Origin: Bradyrhizobium sp. CCH5-F6
Lineage (GTDB): Bacteria; Pseudomonadota; Alphaproteobacteria; Rhizobiales; Xanthobacteraceae
DNA length: 64,000 nt
Direction: 5' to 3'
NCBI RefSeq assembly: GCF_001556045.1
Contig: NZ_LSIC01000050.1
Location: forward strand, 1-64,000
Of the stretch, positions 19,502 through 28,808 are shown one piece after another. The notes under the pieces are model-generated. The model had not been told where the DNA came from. It was given only the letters and a program-made list of their open reading frames with translations, and did not search any database. The position numbers and the translations under genes were made by a program. Position 1 is the first letter of the stretch; the number at the start of each line of letters is the position of its first letter.

Positions 19502-21163
19502 ATGACTCCGACGAGGGCGAAGCTGTGCGGATTGCTCGTGGGAACGGCAGCTGCGTTGAGCGCGAACGCCGCGCTTGCCGTGACGTTGACGGAGGACGCT
19601 GAGACCGTCTGCAAAGGCCTCCATGGCGGTAGTGACGCTATGAAGATCGATAGCGCGACATTGCAGGCGCCGTCGCAAATCGCCGTTGCCGAACGTGGGC
19701 CGACGCCGTCGGGGCGCATCACGCCGGCCAATCCGCGCTTCTGCAAGGTGCTCGGCCACATCGATCCGGTCGATCCCAAAGCGCCGCCGATCAAGTTTCA
19801 GGTCAACCTTCCCGTCGAATGGAACGGCCGTTCGCTGCAATATGGCGGCGGCGGGTTCAATGGCGTGCTCATCACCGGCCTCGCGCTGCCGCCGGCCTAT
19901 CCCTTCGACAAGCCGTCGCCGCTCGCGCGCGGCTTCGTCACCTACGGCACCGATTCCGGCCACGAGACCAGACAGGGCGAGCCGCCGCAGGTGTTCGCGC
20001 TCAACGACGAGGCCTTCGAGAATTTCGCCCATCGTGCCTACAAGAAGGTGCGCGACGCCGCCGTCGCGCTGATGCAGCGCGCCTACGGCAGGAAGCCGGA
20101 CAAGATGTACTTCATGGGCTCGTCCGAGGGCGGCCGCGAAGGCCTCGCCATGGCGCAGCGCTACCCCGATGATTTCGACGGCATCTTCGCCCGCGTCCCC
20201 GTGATCAACTGGGTCGGTCTGCAACATGCCGGAACGCGCTCGGGCCTGGTGACCATGGGGGAGGGCTGGATCAATCCGGCGCAGGTCAAGCTGGTCGGCG
20301 ATGCCGTGCGTGCGGCTTGCGACAAGGCCGACGGCTCCGACGATGCGCTGGTGCAGGATCCCGTCGCCTGCAAGGCGGCATTCAAGGTCGAGACGCTGCG
20401 CTGCGCGACGGGCCAGAGTGGCGACCAGTGCCTCACCGATCCCCAGATCAAGGCAATCAACACGCTGCACGCTCCTTACAAATTCCCGTTCGCGCTCGCC
20501 AACGGTCTCGACGACTATCCGGGCTGGGGCGTTTCGGGCGAGGATACGCCGGCGATCGGGCCGACCGGCGGCTGGGTCGCGTGGTGGCTCGGCACGGCGC
20601 CGCCGGCGCAGCCGCCTGCGCCCAACAACGGCATTGCCTGGATCTACGGCGCCGGCGGCATTCAATATGTCTTCGCGCGCGATCCGAAGCTCGATGTGAC
20701 CACCTACAAGGTCGAGGCGCACAAGGCGCGGTTGCTCGAGGTCTCGAAGCTGATGGATTCGACCGATCCCGATCTCAGCCGTTTTCGCGCCCGCGGCGGC
20801 CGGCTGATCATGCTCGAGCACATGGCCGATTATGCGCAGAGTCCCTATGCCGGCATCCGCTATTTCGAGAACGTCGAGCGCAAGATGGGCAAGGCCGAGA
20901 CGGCGGAGTTCGCGCGGCTCTACACCGCGCCCGGCGTCGATCATGTCGGCTCCGGCGCGCCGGCCAATGTCGACATGCTGAGCGTGCTGGTGGACTGGGT
21001 CGAGAACGGCAAGGCGCCCGGCGATCTGGAGGTTGCCGAGCAGAAGGTCGAGTCGCCCTCGTTCGCGACGCTGCGCGCGCTGCCGCTGTGCCGCTGGCCA
21101 GCCTGGCCGCACTACAAGGCGGGTGCGGTGTCGGAGGCGTCGAGTTTTACCTGCGCGCCATAG
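19502..21163 (+). CDS. Secreted tannase/feruloyl-esterase-family hydrolase
   Basis: A 553-residue secreted alpha/beta hydrolase with a signal peptide of about 26 residues (ending NAALA). The nucleophile elbow is GSSEGGREG (about residue 203), the acid region VLVDWVENGKAPG and the catalytic His region VDHVGSGAP near the C-terminus. Several cysteine pairs suit the family's disulfides. Tannase-family enzymes release gallate, ferulate or other phenolics from esters. The ATG at 19502 is favoured; a GTG at 19493 is also possible. A second paralogue occurs at 52937. Confidence 0.85.
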   Translation: MTPTRAKLCGLLVGTAAALSANAALAVTLTEDAETVCKGLHGGSDAMKIDSATLQAPSQIAVAERGPTPSGRITPANPRFCKVLGHIDPVDPKAPPIKFQVNLPVEWNGRSLQYGGGGFNGVLITGLALPPAYPFDKPSPLARGFVTYGTDSGHETRQGEPPQVFALNDEAFENFAHRAYKKVRDAAVALMQRAYGRKPDKMYFMGSSEGGREGLAMAQRYPDDFDGIFARVPVINWVGLQHAGTRSGLVTMGEGWINPAQVKLVGDAVRAACDKADGSDDALVQDPVACKAAFKVETLRCATGQSGDQCLTDPQIKAINTLHAPYKFPFALANGLDDYPGWGVSGEDTPAIGPTGGWVAWWLGTAPPAQPPAPNNGIAWIYGAGGIQYVFARDPKLDVTTYKVEAHKARLLEVSKLMDSTDPDLSRFRARGGRLIMLEHMADYAQSPYAGIRYFENVERKMGKAETAEFARLYTAPGVDHVGSGAPANVDMLSVLVDWVENGKAPGDLEVAEQKVESPSFATLRALPLCRWPAWPHYKAGAVSEASSFTCAP

Positions 21164-21211
21164 CGAAACGGCCGGTTTGACAATCGCCCCGTGCGCGGCT
21201 AGATACTTCGC

Positions 21212-21661
21212 ATGCGAAATAACGAGGCCGCAGCGAAGCATCATCGGCTGATCTACCTGCTGAGCGTCGCGCACCGCCGCTTGCAGCGATGGATGGCGGC
21301 GCAGCCGCAGAGCACGGTGACGCCTGCGCAGGCGGGGCTGCTGTTCATCCTCGGCAGGCAGGACGGTGTGCTGATGGGCGAAGCCGGCGCGGCGCTCGAT
21401 CTCGGGCCGGCCGGCATCTCCGGCTTGGTGGACCGCACCGCTGCCGCAAGTCTGGTCGAGAGGCGCGCCGACCGCGAGGATGGCCGCGCCTGGCGCATCT
21501 GGCTGACGCCGAAGGGGCGTACCGCGCTGGCGCAAGCGAAGGCCGACGCGGCCGCGGTCAATGCGGCGCTGACGGAAGGATTCACGGCCGCGGAGATCGA
21601 CATCGTCGCGCGCTGGCTGACCAGCATTCAGGACAAGTTTCCAAGAACTTCAGACGAATAA
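21212..21661 (+). CDS. MarR-family transcriptional regulator
   Basis: A 149-residue winged-helix regulator (about 30-125; TPAQAGLLFILGRQDGVLMGEAG, then the wing RADREDGRAWRIWLT). It is 14 bp upstream of the enoyl-CoA isomerase-like gene, so they are probably one transcript. MarR proteins next to acyl-CoA enzymes often sense aromatic acids or acyl-CoA esters; here that is inference. Confidence 0.87.
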   Translation: MRNNEAAAKHHRLIYLLSVAHRRLQRWMAAQPQSTVTPAQAGLLFILGRQDGVLMGEAGAALDLGPAGISGLVDRTAAASLVERRADREDGRAWRIWLTPKGRTALAQAKADAAAVNAALTEGFTAAEIDIVARWLTSIQDKFPRTSDE

Positions 21662-21675
21662 CAGGGAGCAGACGA

Positions 21676-22446
21676 ATGACCGAGCACGTCCGGATCGAGA
21701 GCAACGCTGGAATTCTCACGCTGACATTGGCGCGTCCCGACAAGAAGAACGCGCTGACCGATGCGATGTATGGCAAGCTGGCGGACACAATCGAATCCGC
21801 CGAGTTCGATCCGTCCGCCCGCGTGATCCTGATCCGCGGCGAGGGCGACATGTTCACCGCCGGCAACGACGTCGGCGAGTTCGCGGCGGTCGCAGCGGGC
21901 AAGTCGGAAGGCAGCCGCAACGTCGTGCGCTTCATCCAGTCGTTGGCGCGCTGCACCCGGCCGCTGGTCGCCGCCGTGCAGGGACGTGCCGTCGGCGTCG
22001 GCACCACGATGCTGCTGCATTGCGATCTCGTCGTGCTCGCCGACAACGCACAACTGTCGACGCCCTTCGTCAGCCTGGCGCTGGTGCCGGAAGCGGCATC
22101 CAGCCTCTTGATGCCGGCGCGCATCGGCCATGCGCGCGCCTATGAGATGTTCGCGCTCGGCGAGACCGTACCCGCAAAGTCGGCGCTGGAATGGGGCCTT
22201 GCCAACCGTGTGGTGCCGCTCGACAAGCTCGATGCCGAGGCGCTCGCCCTCGCGCAGCGTCTCGCCCGTCAGCCGCTCGGTGCGCTCACGGCCACCAAGA
22301 AGCTGATGCGCAATGGAGAGATGCTGGTCGCGCAGATGCAGGCCGAAGGCGAGCAGTTTGCGCAGCGCCTGCGCACCGCCGAAGCGCGGGAGGCGTTCAC
22401 GGCCTTTGCCGAGCGCCGAGCGCCGGATTTCACCCGGGTCGCATAG
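21676..22446 (+). CDS. Crotonase-family enoyl-CoA hydratase/isomerase
   Basis: A 256-residue crotonase. The oxyanion-hole loop is AGNDVGEF (about residues 60-68). The active-site segment reads TPFVSLALVPEAASS: it keeps the single glutamate of delta3,delta2-enoyl-CoA isomerases (the PE(G)xSS pattern) and lacks the first of the two hydratase glutamates. Isomerase activity therefore seems more likely than hydration. The ATG at 21676 follows AGGGAGC. It is probably controlled by the MarR protein encoded just upstream. Confidence 0.85.
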   Translation: MTEHVRIESNAGILTLTLARPDKKNALTDAMYGKLADTIESAEFDPSARVILIRGEGDMFTAGNDVGEFAAVAAGKSEGSRNVVRFIQSLARCTRPLVAAVQGRAVGVGTTMLLHCDLVVLADNAQLSTPFVSLALVPEAASSLLMPARIGHARAYEMFALGETVPAKSALEWGLANRVVPLDKLDAEALALAQRLARQPLGALTATKKLMRNGEMLVAQMQAEGEQFAQRLRTAEAREAFTAFAERRAPDFTRVA

Positions 22447-22558
22447 CGGATCCCGAATGCGTGCAGGTTGGATCGCTCGGATTCAACTCAAACCTTAACG
22501 AAACATTGGCATGTTCCGGTGCAAGGTGACCTCTCCCGCGAGTTAGGTCCCTCGACCC

Positions 22559-24640
22559 ATGTCAATTTTTAAGAGATCGGTAAGCACGCTCCTCCTGGTG
22601 CTGATGGCGCTACTGGCCGTCGGTGCGCTGACCAGCACGGCCATTCAGATGGGCGGGGCCTTCTCCCGCTACAGCGACAGTCTGGAGACCGAACGGCTCG
22701 CGAATGCCGACAAGGCGATCTTCCAGGGCGTGCTGGCCTTGCGCAACAATCGCGGCGATGCCCAAAGCGCGCTGCTCGGCGAGGACGATCCGCGCGCCAA
22801 GCTCGGCGCCGCCGAGAAGGCCGAGCAGGCCGGTTTCGACGCCATCGCCGCCGCACTCTCGACCGTCGAATTCGCGCGGCGCGACGAGCTGGCCAGCACG
22901 CTGAAGCAGCGCTGGAGCGAGGCCGCGCCGAAGTTCCAGCTGTTCTACGACGAAGCCAAGTTGCCGCGCGCGGAACGCAAGGTCGAGCGCACCGCACCCT
23001 GGTACGATTCCGTCACCAAGGTGATCGAGACGGCGAATCTCGCGTCCACTGCGGTGTCCAACCGCGCCTGGATGAACGACCCCTTCATTGCCCGCATGAT
23101 CCAGGCCCGCCGCCTTGCCTGGCAGGTGCGCGACCGCTACGGCATCCAGTGCTCGACCCTGCGTCCGAACGTCAACGGCTCCAAGCCGCTCGACGAGACC
23201 CAGAAGCAGACCGTGGCCGGATGGAATGGCATCATCACTGCCGGCTGGGCCGGCATGGAGGAGCTGCTGGCTGCGCCTGATGTGACCGCCGATCTCGTCA
23301 ACACGGCCAAGGAGGCACGCGCCAAGACCGACGGCGTCCTCAAGCAGATCGGCGAGCTGACCAAGACCTTCGACGGCAGCGGCCGTCCCGCGATGCCCGC
23401 CGCGGAATGGAACGCGCTGTGCCAATCGCCCTTCGCTCCCATCGTCGCGGTCGCCAACAAGGCGCTCGACCTCTCGATCGCGCGCGCGGAGGCGGTTCAG
23501 GCAAAAGCCCTCACCAATCTCATCGTGCAGTCGCTCGCGTTCCTGCTCGCGCTGGCCGTAACCTTGGCCGGCGTGTTCGTGGTGCGCAATCGCCTCATGC
23601 GTCCGGTGCGCGCGATCCTCGATGCCATCGCGCGCATCAGCGCGCGCGATTATGCGACGCCGGTTCCGCAATCCCGCCATCCCGACGAGTTCGGCACCAT
23701 GGCCGCCGCACTCGAGAGCCTGCGCGAAAGCGCGGCCACCGCGGAACGGCTGGGCCAGGAACGCGAATCGCAGCAGGCGCTCCAGCTCGCCCGCTCCGGC
23801 ACCGTCGATGCCGCTTGCCGCAGCTTCGACGACACCGTGCAGGCGGTCATCCAGAGCGTCGTGGCCTCGACACGGGAGCTCGACGCCACCGCGACCGGGG
23901 TGCGCTCGCTGGTCTCCGAATCGAGCAGCCAGACCGCGGCGGTCTCCTCCGCGGCCGAGCAGGCCACCAACAATCTCGAAACCATCGCGGCCGCGACGGA
24001 GGAGCTCTCCGCATCGGTCGGCGAGATTTCCGCACAGGTGCAGTCGAGCGCCCGCGAAGCCCGCGAGGCCGTGGCCCAGGCCGAGCAGACCAACGCGACG
24101 GTCGAGATCCTCGACCAGACCGCGAGCCGTATCGGCGAGGTCGTGAAGATGATCAACGCGATCGCCGCCCAGACCAACCTCCTGGCGCTGAACGCCACCA
24201 TCGAAGCCGCGCGTGCGGGCGAGGCCGGTCGCGGCTTTGCCGTCGTCGCGGGCGAGGTCAAGAGCCTCGCTTCCCAGACGGCGACAGCGACGGAAGAGAT
24301 CTCGCGCCAGGTCGAGGAGATCCAGGGCGCCACCGGCCAGGCCGTTGCCGCGATCCGCTCGATCGGCGGCGCCATCAGCGGCATCGACGAGAAGATGACG
24401 ACGATTGCGGCCGCGGTCGAGCAGCAGCGCGCGGCCACCACCGAGATCTCGCGCAATTTCCAGCAGGCCGCTCAAGGCACCCGCGAGGTGACCGACACCA
24501 TCGGCAGCGTCGCGAGGCTCAACCAGGAGACCGGCAACGCCGGCACGGTGCTGACGGAGTCCGTCAAGAAGATGTCGGCCGACGCCGATCGTCTCCGCGT
24601 CGCGGTCGAGGGCTTCCTGGGAGCCGTCAAGACCGCGTAG
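22559..24640 (+). CDS. Methyl-accepting chemotaxis protein
   Basis: A 693-residue receptor: TM1 at about 8-30, a roughly 290-residue periplasmic sensor region, TM2 at about 320-342, HAMP at about 343-395, and a long coiled-coil signalling domain. The highly conserved tip is [27 protein letters not shown] in sequence (about residues 538-565). No recognisable CheR-binding pentapeptide is present at the C-terminus (it ends GAVKTA). The periplasmic part is helical, but the ligand is unknown. It is transcribed alone. Confidence 0.9.
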   Translation: MSIFKRSVSTLLLVLMALLAVGALTSTAIQMGGAFSRYSDSLETERLANADKAIFQGVLALRNNRGDAQSALLGEDDPRAKLGAAEKAEQAGFDAIAAALSTVEFARRDELASTLKQRWSEAAPKFQLFYDEAKLPRAERKVERTAPWYDSVTKVIETANLASTAVSNRAWMNDPFIARMIQARRLAWQVRDRYGIQCSTLRPNVNGSKPLDETQKQTVAGWNGIITAGWAGMEELLAAPDVTADLVNTAKEARAKTDGVLKQIGELTKTFDGSGRPAMPAAEWNALCQSPFAPIVAVANKALDLSIARAEAVQAKALTNLIVQSLAFLLALAVTLAGVFVVRNRLMRPVRAILDAIARISARDYATPVPQSRHPDEFGTMAAALESLRESAATAERLGQERESQQALQLARSGTVDAACRSFDDTVQAVIQSVVASTRELDATATGVRSLVSESSSQTAAVSSAAEQATNNLETIAAATEELSASVGEISAQVQSSAREAREAVAQAEQTNATVEILDQTASRIGEVVKMINAIAAQTNLLALNATIEAARAGEAGRGFAVVAGEVKSLASQTATATEEISRQVEEIQGATGQAVAAIRSIGGAISGIDEKMTTIAAAVEQQRAATTEISRNFQQAAQGTREVTDTIGSVARLNQETGNAGTVLTESVKKMSADADRLRVAVEGFLGAVKTA

Positions 24641-24764
24641 TTCGTTCTCTCACCATCCAACGTCGCGCGGGCATTGCCGCCGGTCCGCGTGGCGGGTACA
24701 TCTGTGCCGTCTCGCTCCACGAGCGCGGCGACAGACGCAAGACATATCAGGGATGGAGAGTTCG

Positions 24765-25706
24765 ATGCCGGTCACGCCGCAATACAAGGCCCAGCGTCCC
24801 TATCGCGGCGTATTCCCGGTCGCGCCCACCATCTTCGATGAGCGCGGCGAGCTCGACCTCGAGGGCCAGCGCCGCTGCATCGATTTCATGATCGATGCCG
24901 GCTCGCACGGCCTCTGCATCCTCGCCAATTTCTCCGAGCAGTTCGTGCTCACCGACGCAGAGCGCGAGACCGTGATGCATGCGGTGCTGGAACATGTCGC
25001 GGGACGGGTTCCCGTGATCGTCACCACCACGCATTTCAGCTCGGCCGTGTGCGCGGCGCGCAGCAAGCAGGCCGAGGCGGCCGGCGCCGCCATGGTGATG
25101 GTGATGCCGCCCTATCACGGTGCAACCTTCCGGGTGCCCGAGAAAGGCATCGTCGAATTCTTCAAGGTGCTGTCGGGCGCGATCGACATTCCCATCATGA
25201 TCCAGGACGCTCCGGTGGCCGGCACGCCGCTGTCGGTCGAGCTTCTGGCGCGGCTGTCGCGCGAATTCGCCAACATCCGCTACTTCAAGATCGAGGTCGC
25301 AGGTGCGGCTGCAAAGCTCCGCAGCCTGATCGAGGCGGGCGGAAAGGACATCGAAGGCCCGTGGGACGGCGAAGAGGCGATCACGCTGCTCGCCGATCTC
25401 GATGCCGGCGCCACCGGCGCGATGACCGGCGGCGGCTATCCCGACGGCATCCGCCAGATCATCGATCCGTATTTCGCCGGCAAGCGCGAGGAGGCGAAGG
25501 CCGCCTATGAGCGCTGGCTGCCGCTGATCAACTACGAGAACCGTCAATGCGGCCTGATCGCCTGCAAGGTCATGATGCAGGCCGGCGGCGTGATCAAGTC
25601 AGAAGCCGTGCGCCATCCGCTCCAGCCCCTGCATCCGGCAACGCGCGCGGGCCTGCTGGAGCTCGCCAAGGAGCGCGACGCGCTGGCGCTGCGGTGGGGG
25701 AAGTAA
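24765..25706 (+). CDS. Probable 2-keto-3-deoxy-L-arabonate dehydratase
   Basis: A 313-residue DHDPS-family TIM barrel. Residues FPVAPTIF, DFMIDAGSHGLCILANFSEQF, MPPYHGATFRVPE, YFKIEV (Schiff-base Lys) and EGPWDGEEAITLLADL closely match my memory of the Azospirillum L-KDA dehydratase, which makes alpha-ketoglutarate semialdehyde from L-arabinose. GTTGE is replaced by NFSEQ, as in that enzyme. The ATG at 24765 is preferred because GGAGAG sits 4 nt upstream; 24753 is less likely. No other arabinose gene adjoins it, so the physiological substrate is open. Confidence 0.8.
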   Translation: MPVTPQYKAQRPYRGVFPVAPTIFDERGELDLEGQRRCIDFMIDAGSHGLCILANFSEQFVLTDAERETVMHAVLEHVAGRVPVIVTTTHFSSAVCAARSKQAEAAGAAMVMVMPPYHGATFRVPEKGIVEFFKVLSGAIDIPIMIQDAPVAGTPLSVELLARLSREFANIRYFKIEVAGAAAKLRSLIEAGGKDIEGPWDGEEAITLLADLDAGATGAMTGGGYPDGIRQIIDPYFAGKREEAKAAYERWLPLINYENRQCGLIACKVMMQAGGVIKSEAVRHPLQPLHPATRAGLLELAKERDALALRWGK

Positions 25707-25738
25707 CCTCTCCCGCCGAAATTCGGTCCTTCCGTCGC

Positions 25739-25810
25739 CATTGCGAGGAGCGAAGCGACGAAGCAATCCAGGCCGGTTCCGCGGAGACAAGCTGGACTGC
25801 CCCGTTGCGC
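25739..25810. repeat. Dispersed repeat copy in a 300-bp gap
   Basis: CATTGCGAGGAGCGAAGCGA followed by CGAAGCAATCCA is the first arm of the repeat seen complete at 58391-58475. The whole gap 25707-26010 holds no gene. It also contains 9-bp arms GAACTGGCG/CGCCAGTTC around CAATTC at 25849-25872, a possible operator or hairpin ahead of the SBP56 gene. Confidence 0.55.
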
Positions 25811-26010
25811 CGCAGTGATGGGGCCCGCCCATTTCGGTTCCAGGTGTCGAACTGGCGCAATTCCGCCAGTTCCCCCGGACCCGGCGATCAAGTATCGTAC
25901 GCTGACCAACCAGACTCTGCGGAGCGGTCAAGACATCGCGCAATACCTCTTCACTATGCCGTTATCCCGAGTCAGTTTGGCGCAAACCGACAGAACAGGG
26001 AGGCAGTGCC

Positions 26011-27411
26011 ATGACGATGAGGCCGGATCCCACCTTTCACGCATCGCCCAGGCTTGCGATGGAAGCACCTGCGGAGAACTTTGCCTACACGTTGCTGCTC
26101 AGTCCGGACTTCTCGAAGCCGGATGCTCTCGCGGTCATCGACGTCAAGCCGGGATCGCCAACCTATAGCCAGATCGTCCACACCGTGACGATGCCCAACA
26201 AGGGCGACGAGTTTCATCACTTCGGCTGGAATGCCTGCTCCTCCGCCCTGTCGCCGCTCGCCGGACATGCCTTCATCGAGCGGCGCTATCTCATCATTCC
26301 CGGGCTGCGCTCGTCGCGCATCTACATCATCGATACCAAGCCCGATCCGACCCAAGCCAAGATCCACAAGATCATCGAGCCAGAGGAAGTCTTCAGGAAG
26401 ACCGGCTATTCGCGGCCACACACGATCCATTGCGGACCGGACGGCATTTACGTGAGCACGCTGGGCGGTGGCGGCAAGGACGGCACCAACGGGCCTCCAG
26501 GCGTCTTCATCATGGATTGCGAGAGCTTCGAGGTCCTCGGACGATGGGAGATCGACCGCGGTCCACAGACGCTGCATTATGATTTCTGGTGGAATCTGCC
26601 AAGCGACTACATGGTGACGAGTGAATGGGCGTTGCCGCCGCAGTTCGAGAACGGGATCGTCCCGGAAGATTTGCTTGCGAACAAATATGGACATCGTCTG
26701 CACTTCTGGGATCTCCGCGCACGTCGCAACGTCCAGACCATCGACCTCGGCGCCAATCATCAAATGGCGCTGGAGGTACGACCGGCGCACGATCCGGTTC
26801 GCGAATACGGCTTCGTAGGCGTCGTGGTCGACACTACGAATCTCGAAGCATCGATCTGGACGTGGTGGCGCGAAGGCGGGAAATTCCACGCGGAGAAGAC
26901 CGCGACGATCCCGCCCGAGCCCGCGCCAAAGGAGAAGCTCCCGCCGCTGCTCCAGGGCTTCGGTGCCGTGCCGCCGCTGGTGACCGACATCGACCTGTCG
27001 ATGGATGACCGGTTTCTCTATGTCTCGTGCTGGGGCACGGGAGAAATGCGCCAGTACGACGTCAGTGATCCGCGCAAGCCGAAGCTTGCGGGCTCGGTCC
27101 ATATCGGCGGTATCGCGCGCCGCACGCCGCATCCGAACGGCAAGGCCTTTGCGGCGGGTCCACAGATGGTCGAGATCAGCCGCGACGGCAAGCGCGTGTA
27201 CTGGACCAATTCGCTCTATTCCACCTGGGATGACCAGTTCTATCCCGATGGGGTTCCGGGCGTTGAGGTGATGGCTAATGTCGGTCGCAACGGCGGCCTC
27301 GAGCTCGACAAGAACTATTTCGTGAGCTTCCCCGACGGATATCGTGCGCACCAGATCAGGCTCGAGGGCGGCGATTGTTCGACGGATTCCTTTTGCTATC
27401 CGTCGGTCTAG
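26011..27411 (+). CDS. SBP56-family protein (methanethiol oxidase-like)
   Basis: A 466-residue selenium-binding-protein-56 homologue, a beta-propeller. Conserved metal-site histidines lie in FHHFGWNACSSAL, SRPHTIHCGPDG and PQTLHYDFWW, with a late YRAHQIRLEGGDC. Bacterial members oxidise methanethiol to formaldehyde, sulfide and peroxide using copper. The methylotroph proteins carry signal peptides, but this one shows no clear export signal. Its last 37 bases overlap a membrane-protein gene, suggesting translational coupling. Confidence 0.85.
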   Translation: MTMRPDPTFHASPRLAMEAPAENFAYTLLLSPDFSKPDALAVIDVKPGSPTYSQIVHTVTMPNKGDEFHHFGWNACSSALSPLAGHAFIERRYLIIPGLRSSRIYIIDTKPDPTQAKIHKIIEPEEVFRKTGYSRPHTIHCGPDGIYVSTLGGGGKDGTNGPPGVFIMDCESFEVLGRWEIDRGPQTLHYDFWWNLPSDYMVTSEWALPPQFENGIVPEDLLANKYGHRLHFWDLRARRNVQTIDLGANHQMALEVRPAHDPVREYGFVGVVVDTTNLEASIWTWWREGGKFHAEKTATIPPEPAPKEKLPPLLQGFGAVPPLVTDIDLSMDDRFLYVSCWGTGEMRQYDVSDPRKPKLAGSVHIGGIARRTPHPNGKAFAAGPQMVEISRDGKRVYWTNSLYSTWDDQFYPDGVPGVEVMANVGRNGGLELDKNYFVSFPDGYRAHQIRLEGGDCSTDSFCYPSV

Positions 27412-28088
27412 ATTGGGGGCAGGCGAGCCCGGCACTCGGCTGGCTGTGGCTCGCTCTCGTTGCGAGCGGTCTCTATCACGGAGTCAATCCGGGCATGGGG
27501 TGGCCGCTCGCCGTTTCGGCCGGGCTCATGGACAAGAGCCCGCGCGCGCTTTTCCAAGCCTTGTGGGCCCTGTCGGCCGGGCATCTGCTCGCAACGTTTC
27601 TCGTGCTGCTGCCATTCGCGTTCCTGCTCGTTCTGGCGGAGTGGCAGCGTCCGATCCAGATCGGTGCGAGCCTTCTCGTCATCGGCTTCGGCGTCTACCG
27701 GTTGATCGTTCGGCGCCATCCGCGCGCACTGGCACGAATTCCGCCGACGCAATTGGTGCTCTGGTCGTTCGCCGTCGCCATTGCTCACGGCGCCGCCCTG
27801 ATGCTCGTGCCGATCTATCTTGGACTCTGCCAGGCCTTCGAGCTCGACGCCGGACATGAGGCGGCGGGCGAGTTGATGAAGGCAAGTGTCGGGATGGCGG
27901 CGCTGGTGTCCCTGGTGCACGTTGCCGCCATGGTCAGCGCCGGCGGATGTCTGGCGTGGTTGGTCTACCGCTATTTGGGATTGAGATTCGTCTCGCGAAG
28001 CTGGTTCAATCTGGATGCTGTTTGGGCGACCAGCCTCGTCCTGGTCGGCGCCGTGGCGCTCGCCTTCAATCTTGGGAGCTGGCAGTGA
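27375..28088 (+). CDS. Polytopic membrane protein of unknown function
   Basis: A 237-residue protein with about six hydrophobic helices (near 20-40, 55-85, 90-107, 125-150, 170-195 and 212-233). The conserved-looking loop HGVNPGMGWPLAV after helix 1 and HGAALMLVP in helix 4 place two histidines near the membrane, as in some metal or gas-channel-like families. The start appears to be TTG at 27375, inside the SBP56 gene; TTG at 27393 is an alternative. Its placement suggests it serves the SBP56 protein, for example in metal supply or redox coupling, but that is inference. Confidence 0.65.
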   Translation: MFDGFLLLSVGLDWGQASPALGWLWLALVASGLYHGVNPGMGWPLAVSAGLMDKSPRALFQALWALSAGHLLATFLVLLPFAFLLVLAEWQRPIQIGASLLVIGFGVYRLIVRRHPRALARIPPTQLVLWSFAVAIAHGAALMLVPIYLGLCQAFELDAGHEAAGELMKASVGMAALVSLVHVAAMVSAGGCLAWLVYRYLGLRFVSRSWFNLDAVWATSLVLVGAVALAFNLGSWQ

Positions 28089-28091
28089 GGC

Positions 28092-28793
28092 CTACCGCGT
28101 CAATGCCCACTCGCCGATGATGCGGAAGCGAGCCTTCGCCTCGTCCTGCTTGAACAGTGCGAGACGGTCGATCGCCAGCGCGCCGAGACGCAGCGACGCA
28201 AACCGGGTCCGCAACATCTCTAGAACCGGCCTGCGGCGCTCGGCATCCAGCCGGCCGGTGAGCGTCATGTGGAAGCGGAACTCCTCCATCACGTAGGGGT
28301 AGCCCCAGCGGTCGAGATAGTCGCGCTGCCGCTCGGTGAGCTTTTCGGGCTTGCGCCGCGCACGATCTTCCGCGGTGAGGGCCGCGCGGAAGGAGTCGAA
28401 TTCACGAACGCAATCGGCGGCAAGCTGCTGGAGAGCGTCGACCGGCTCGGCTGGAATGACGGCGATGAAGCCGCTGATGGCATCGACGATAGGGCTGATC
28501 ACTGGAATTGTCCGCGAGTGGCCGGCGAATTCCGCGCAGGCCGCCATGAGCTCGGCCTCGGTCCTGCCTGACACCAGCGCCATCGGCGCCTTCAGCGTGG
28601 CGTGAAAGCCGTATTTGCGGGGATCGGCGGTGATGTCGCGCCAGTCCGGCGCGATGCGCATTGGGTCGGCGGGAAAGGCCACATCGTCGCCGGTATAGGC
28701 GTCATAGCCGAGCAGCTCGGCGCCGAAACGGGAGAGGGCGCTGTCGGCGCCGGCGGCAAAATAGATCGCGTAACGGGGAAAGCCTGTCATCAC
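28092..28793 (-). CDS. DUF1045 phosphonate-associated 2H phosphoesterase
   Basis: A 233-residue protein of the family that accompanies C-P lyase genes. Two H-x-T motifs define the 2H phosphoesterase fold: GFHATLKAP (about residue 62-70) and FRFHMTLTGR (about 172-181). 2H enzymes open cyclic phosphodiesters. In E. coli the C-P lyase product 5-phosphoribosyl 1,2-cyclic phosphate is opened by PhnP, which is absent here, so this is a strong candidate substitute. It is the last gene of a minus-strand operon, 15 bp after the second phnM. Confidence 0.85.
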   Translation of the reverse strand: MMTGFPRYAIYFAAGADSALSRFGAELLGYDAYTGDDVAFPADPMRIAPDWRDITADPRKYGFHATLKAPMALVSGRTEAELMAACAEFAGHSRTIPVISPIVDAISGFIAVIPAEPVDALQQLAADCVREFDSFRAALTAEDRARRKPEKLTERQRDYLDRWGYPYVMEEFRFHMTLTGRLDAERRRPVLEMLRTRFASLRLGALAIDRLALFKQDEAKARFRIIGEWALTR

Positions 28794-28808
28794 CTCAGCA
28801 TAACCAAT

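Noticed and set aside
25739..25870. Short open frames within the dispersed repeats
   Set aside because: Peptides such as RRHCEERSDEAIQ come from the repeat itself and recur with every copy.
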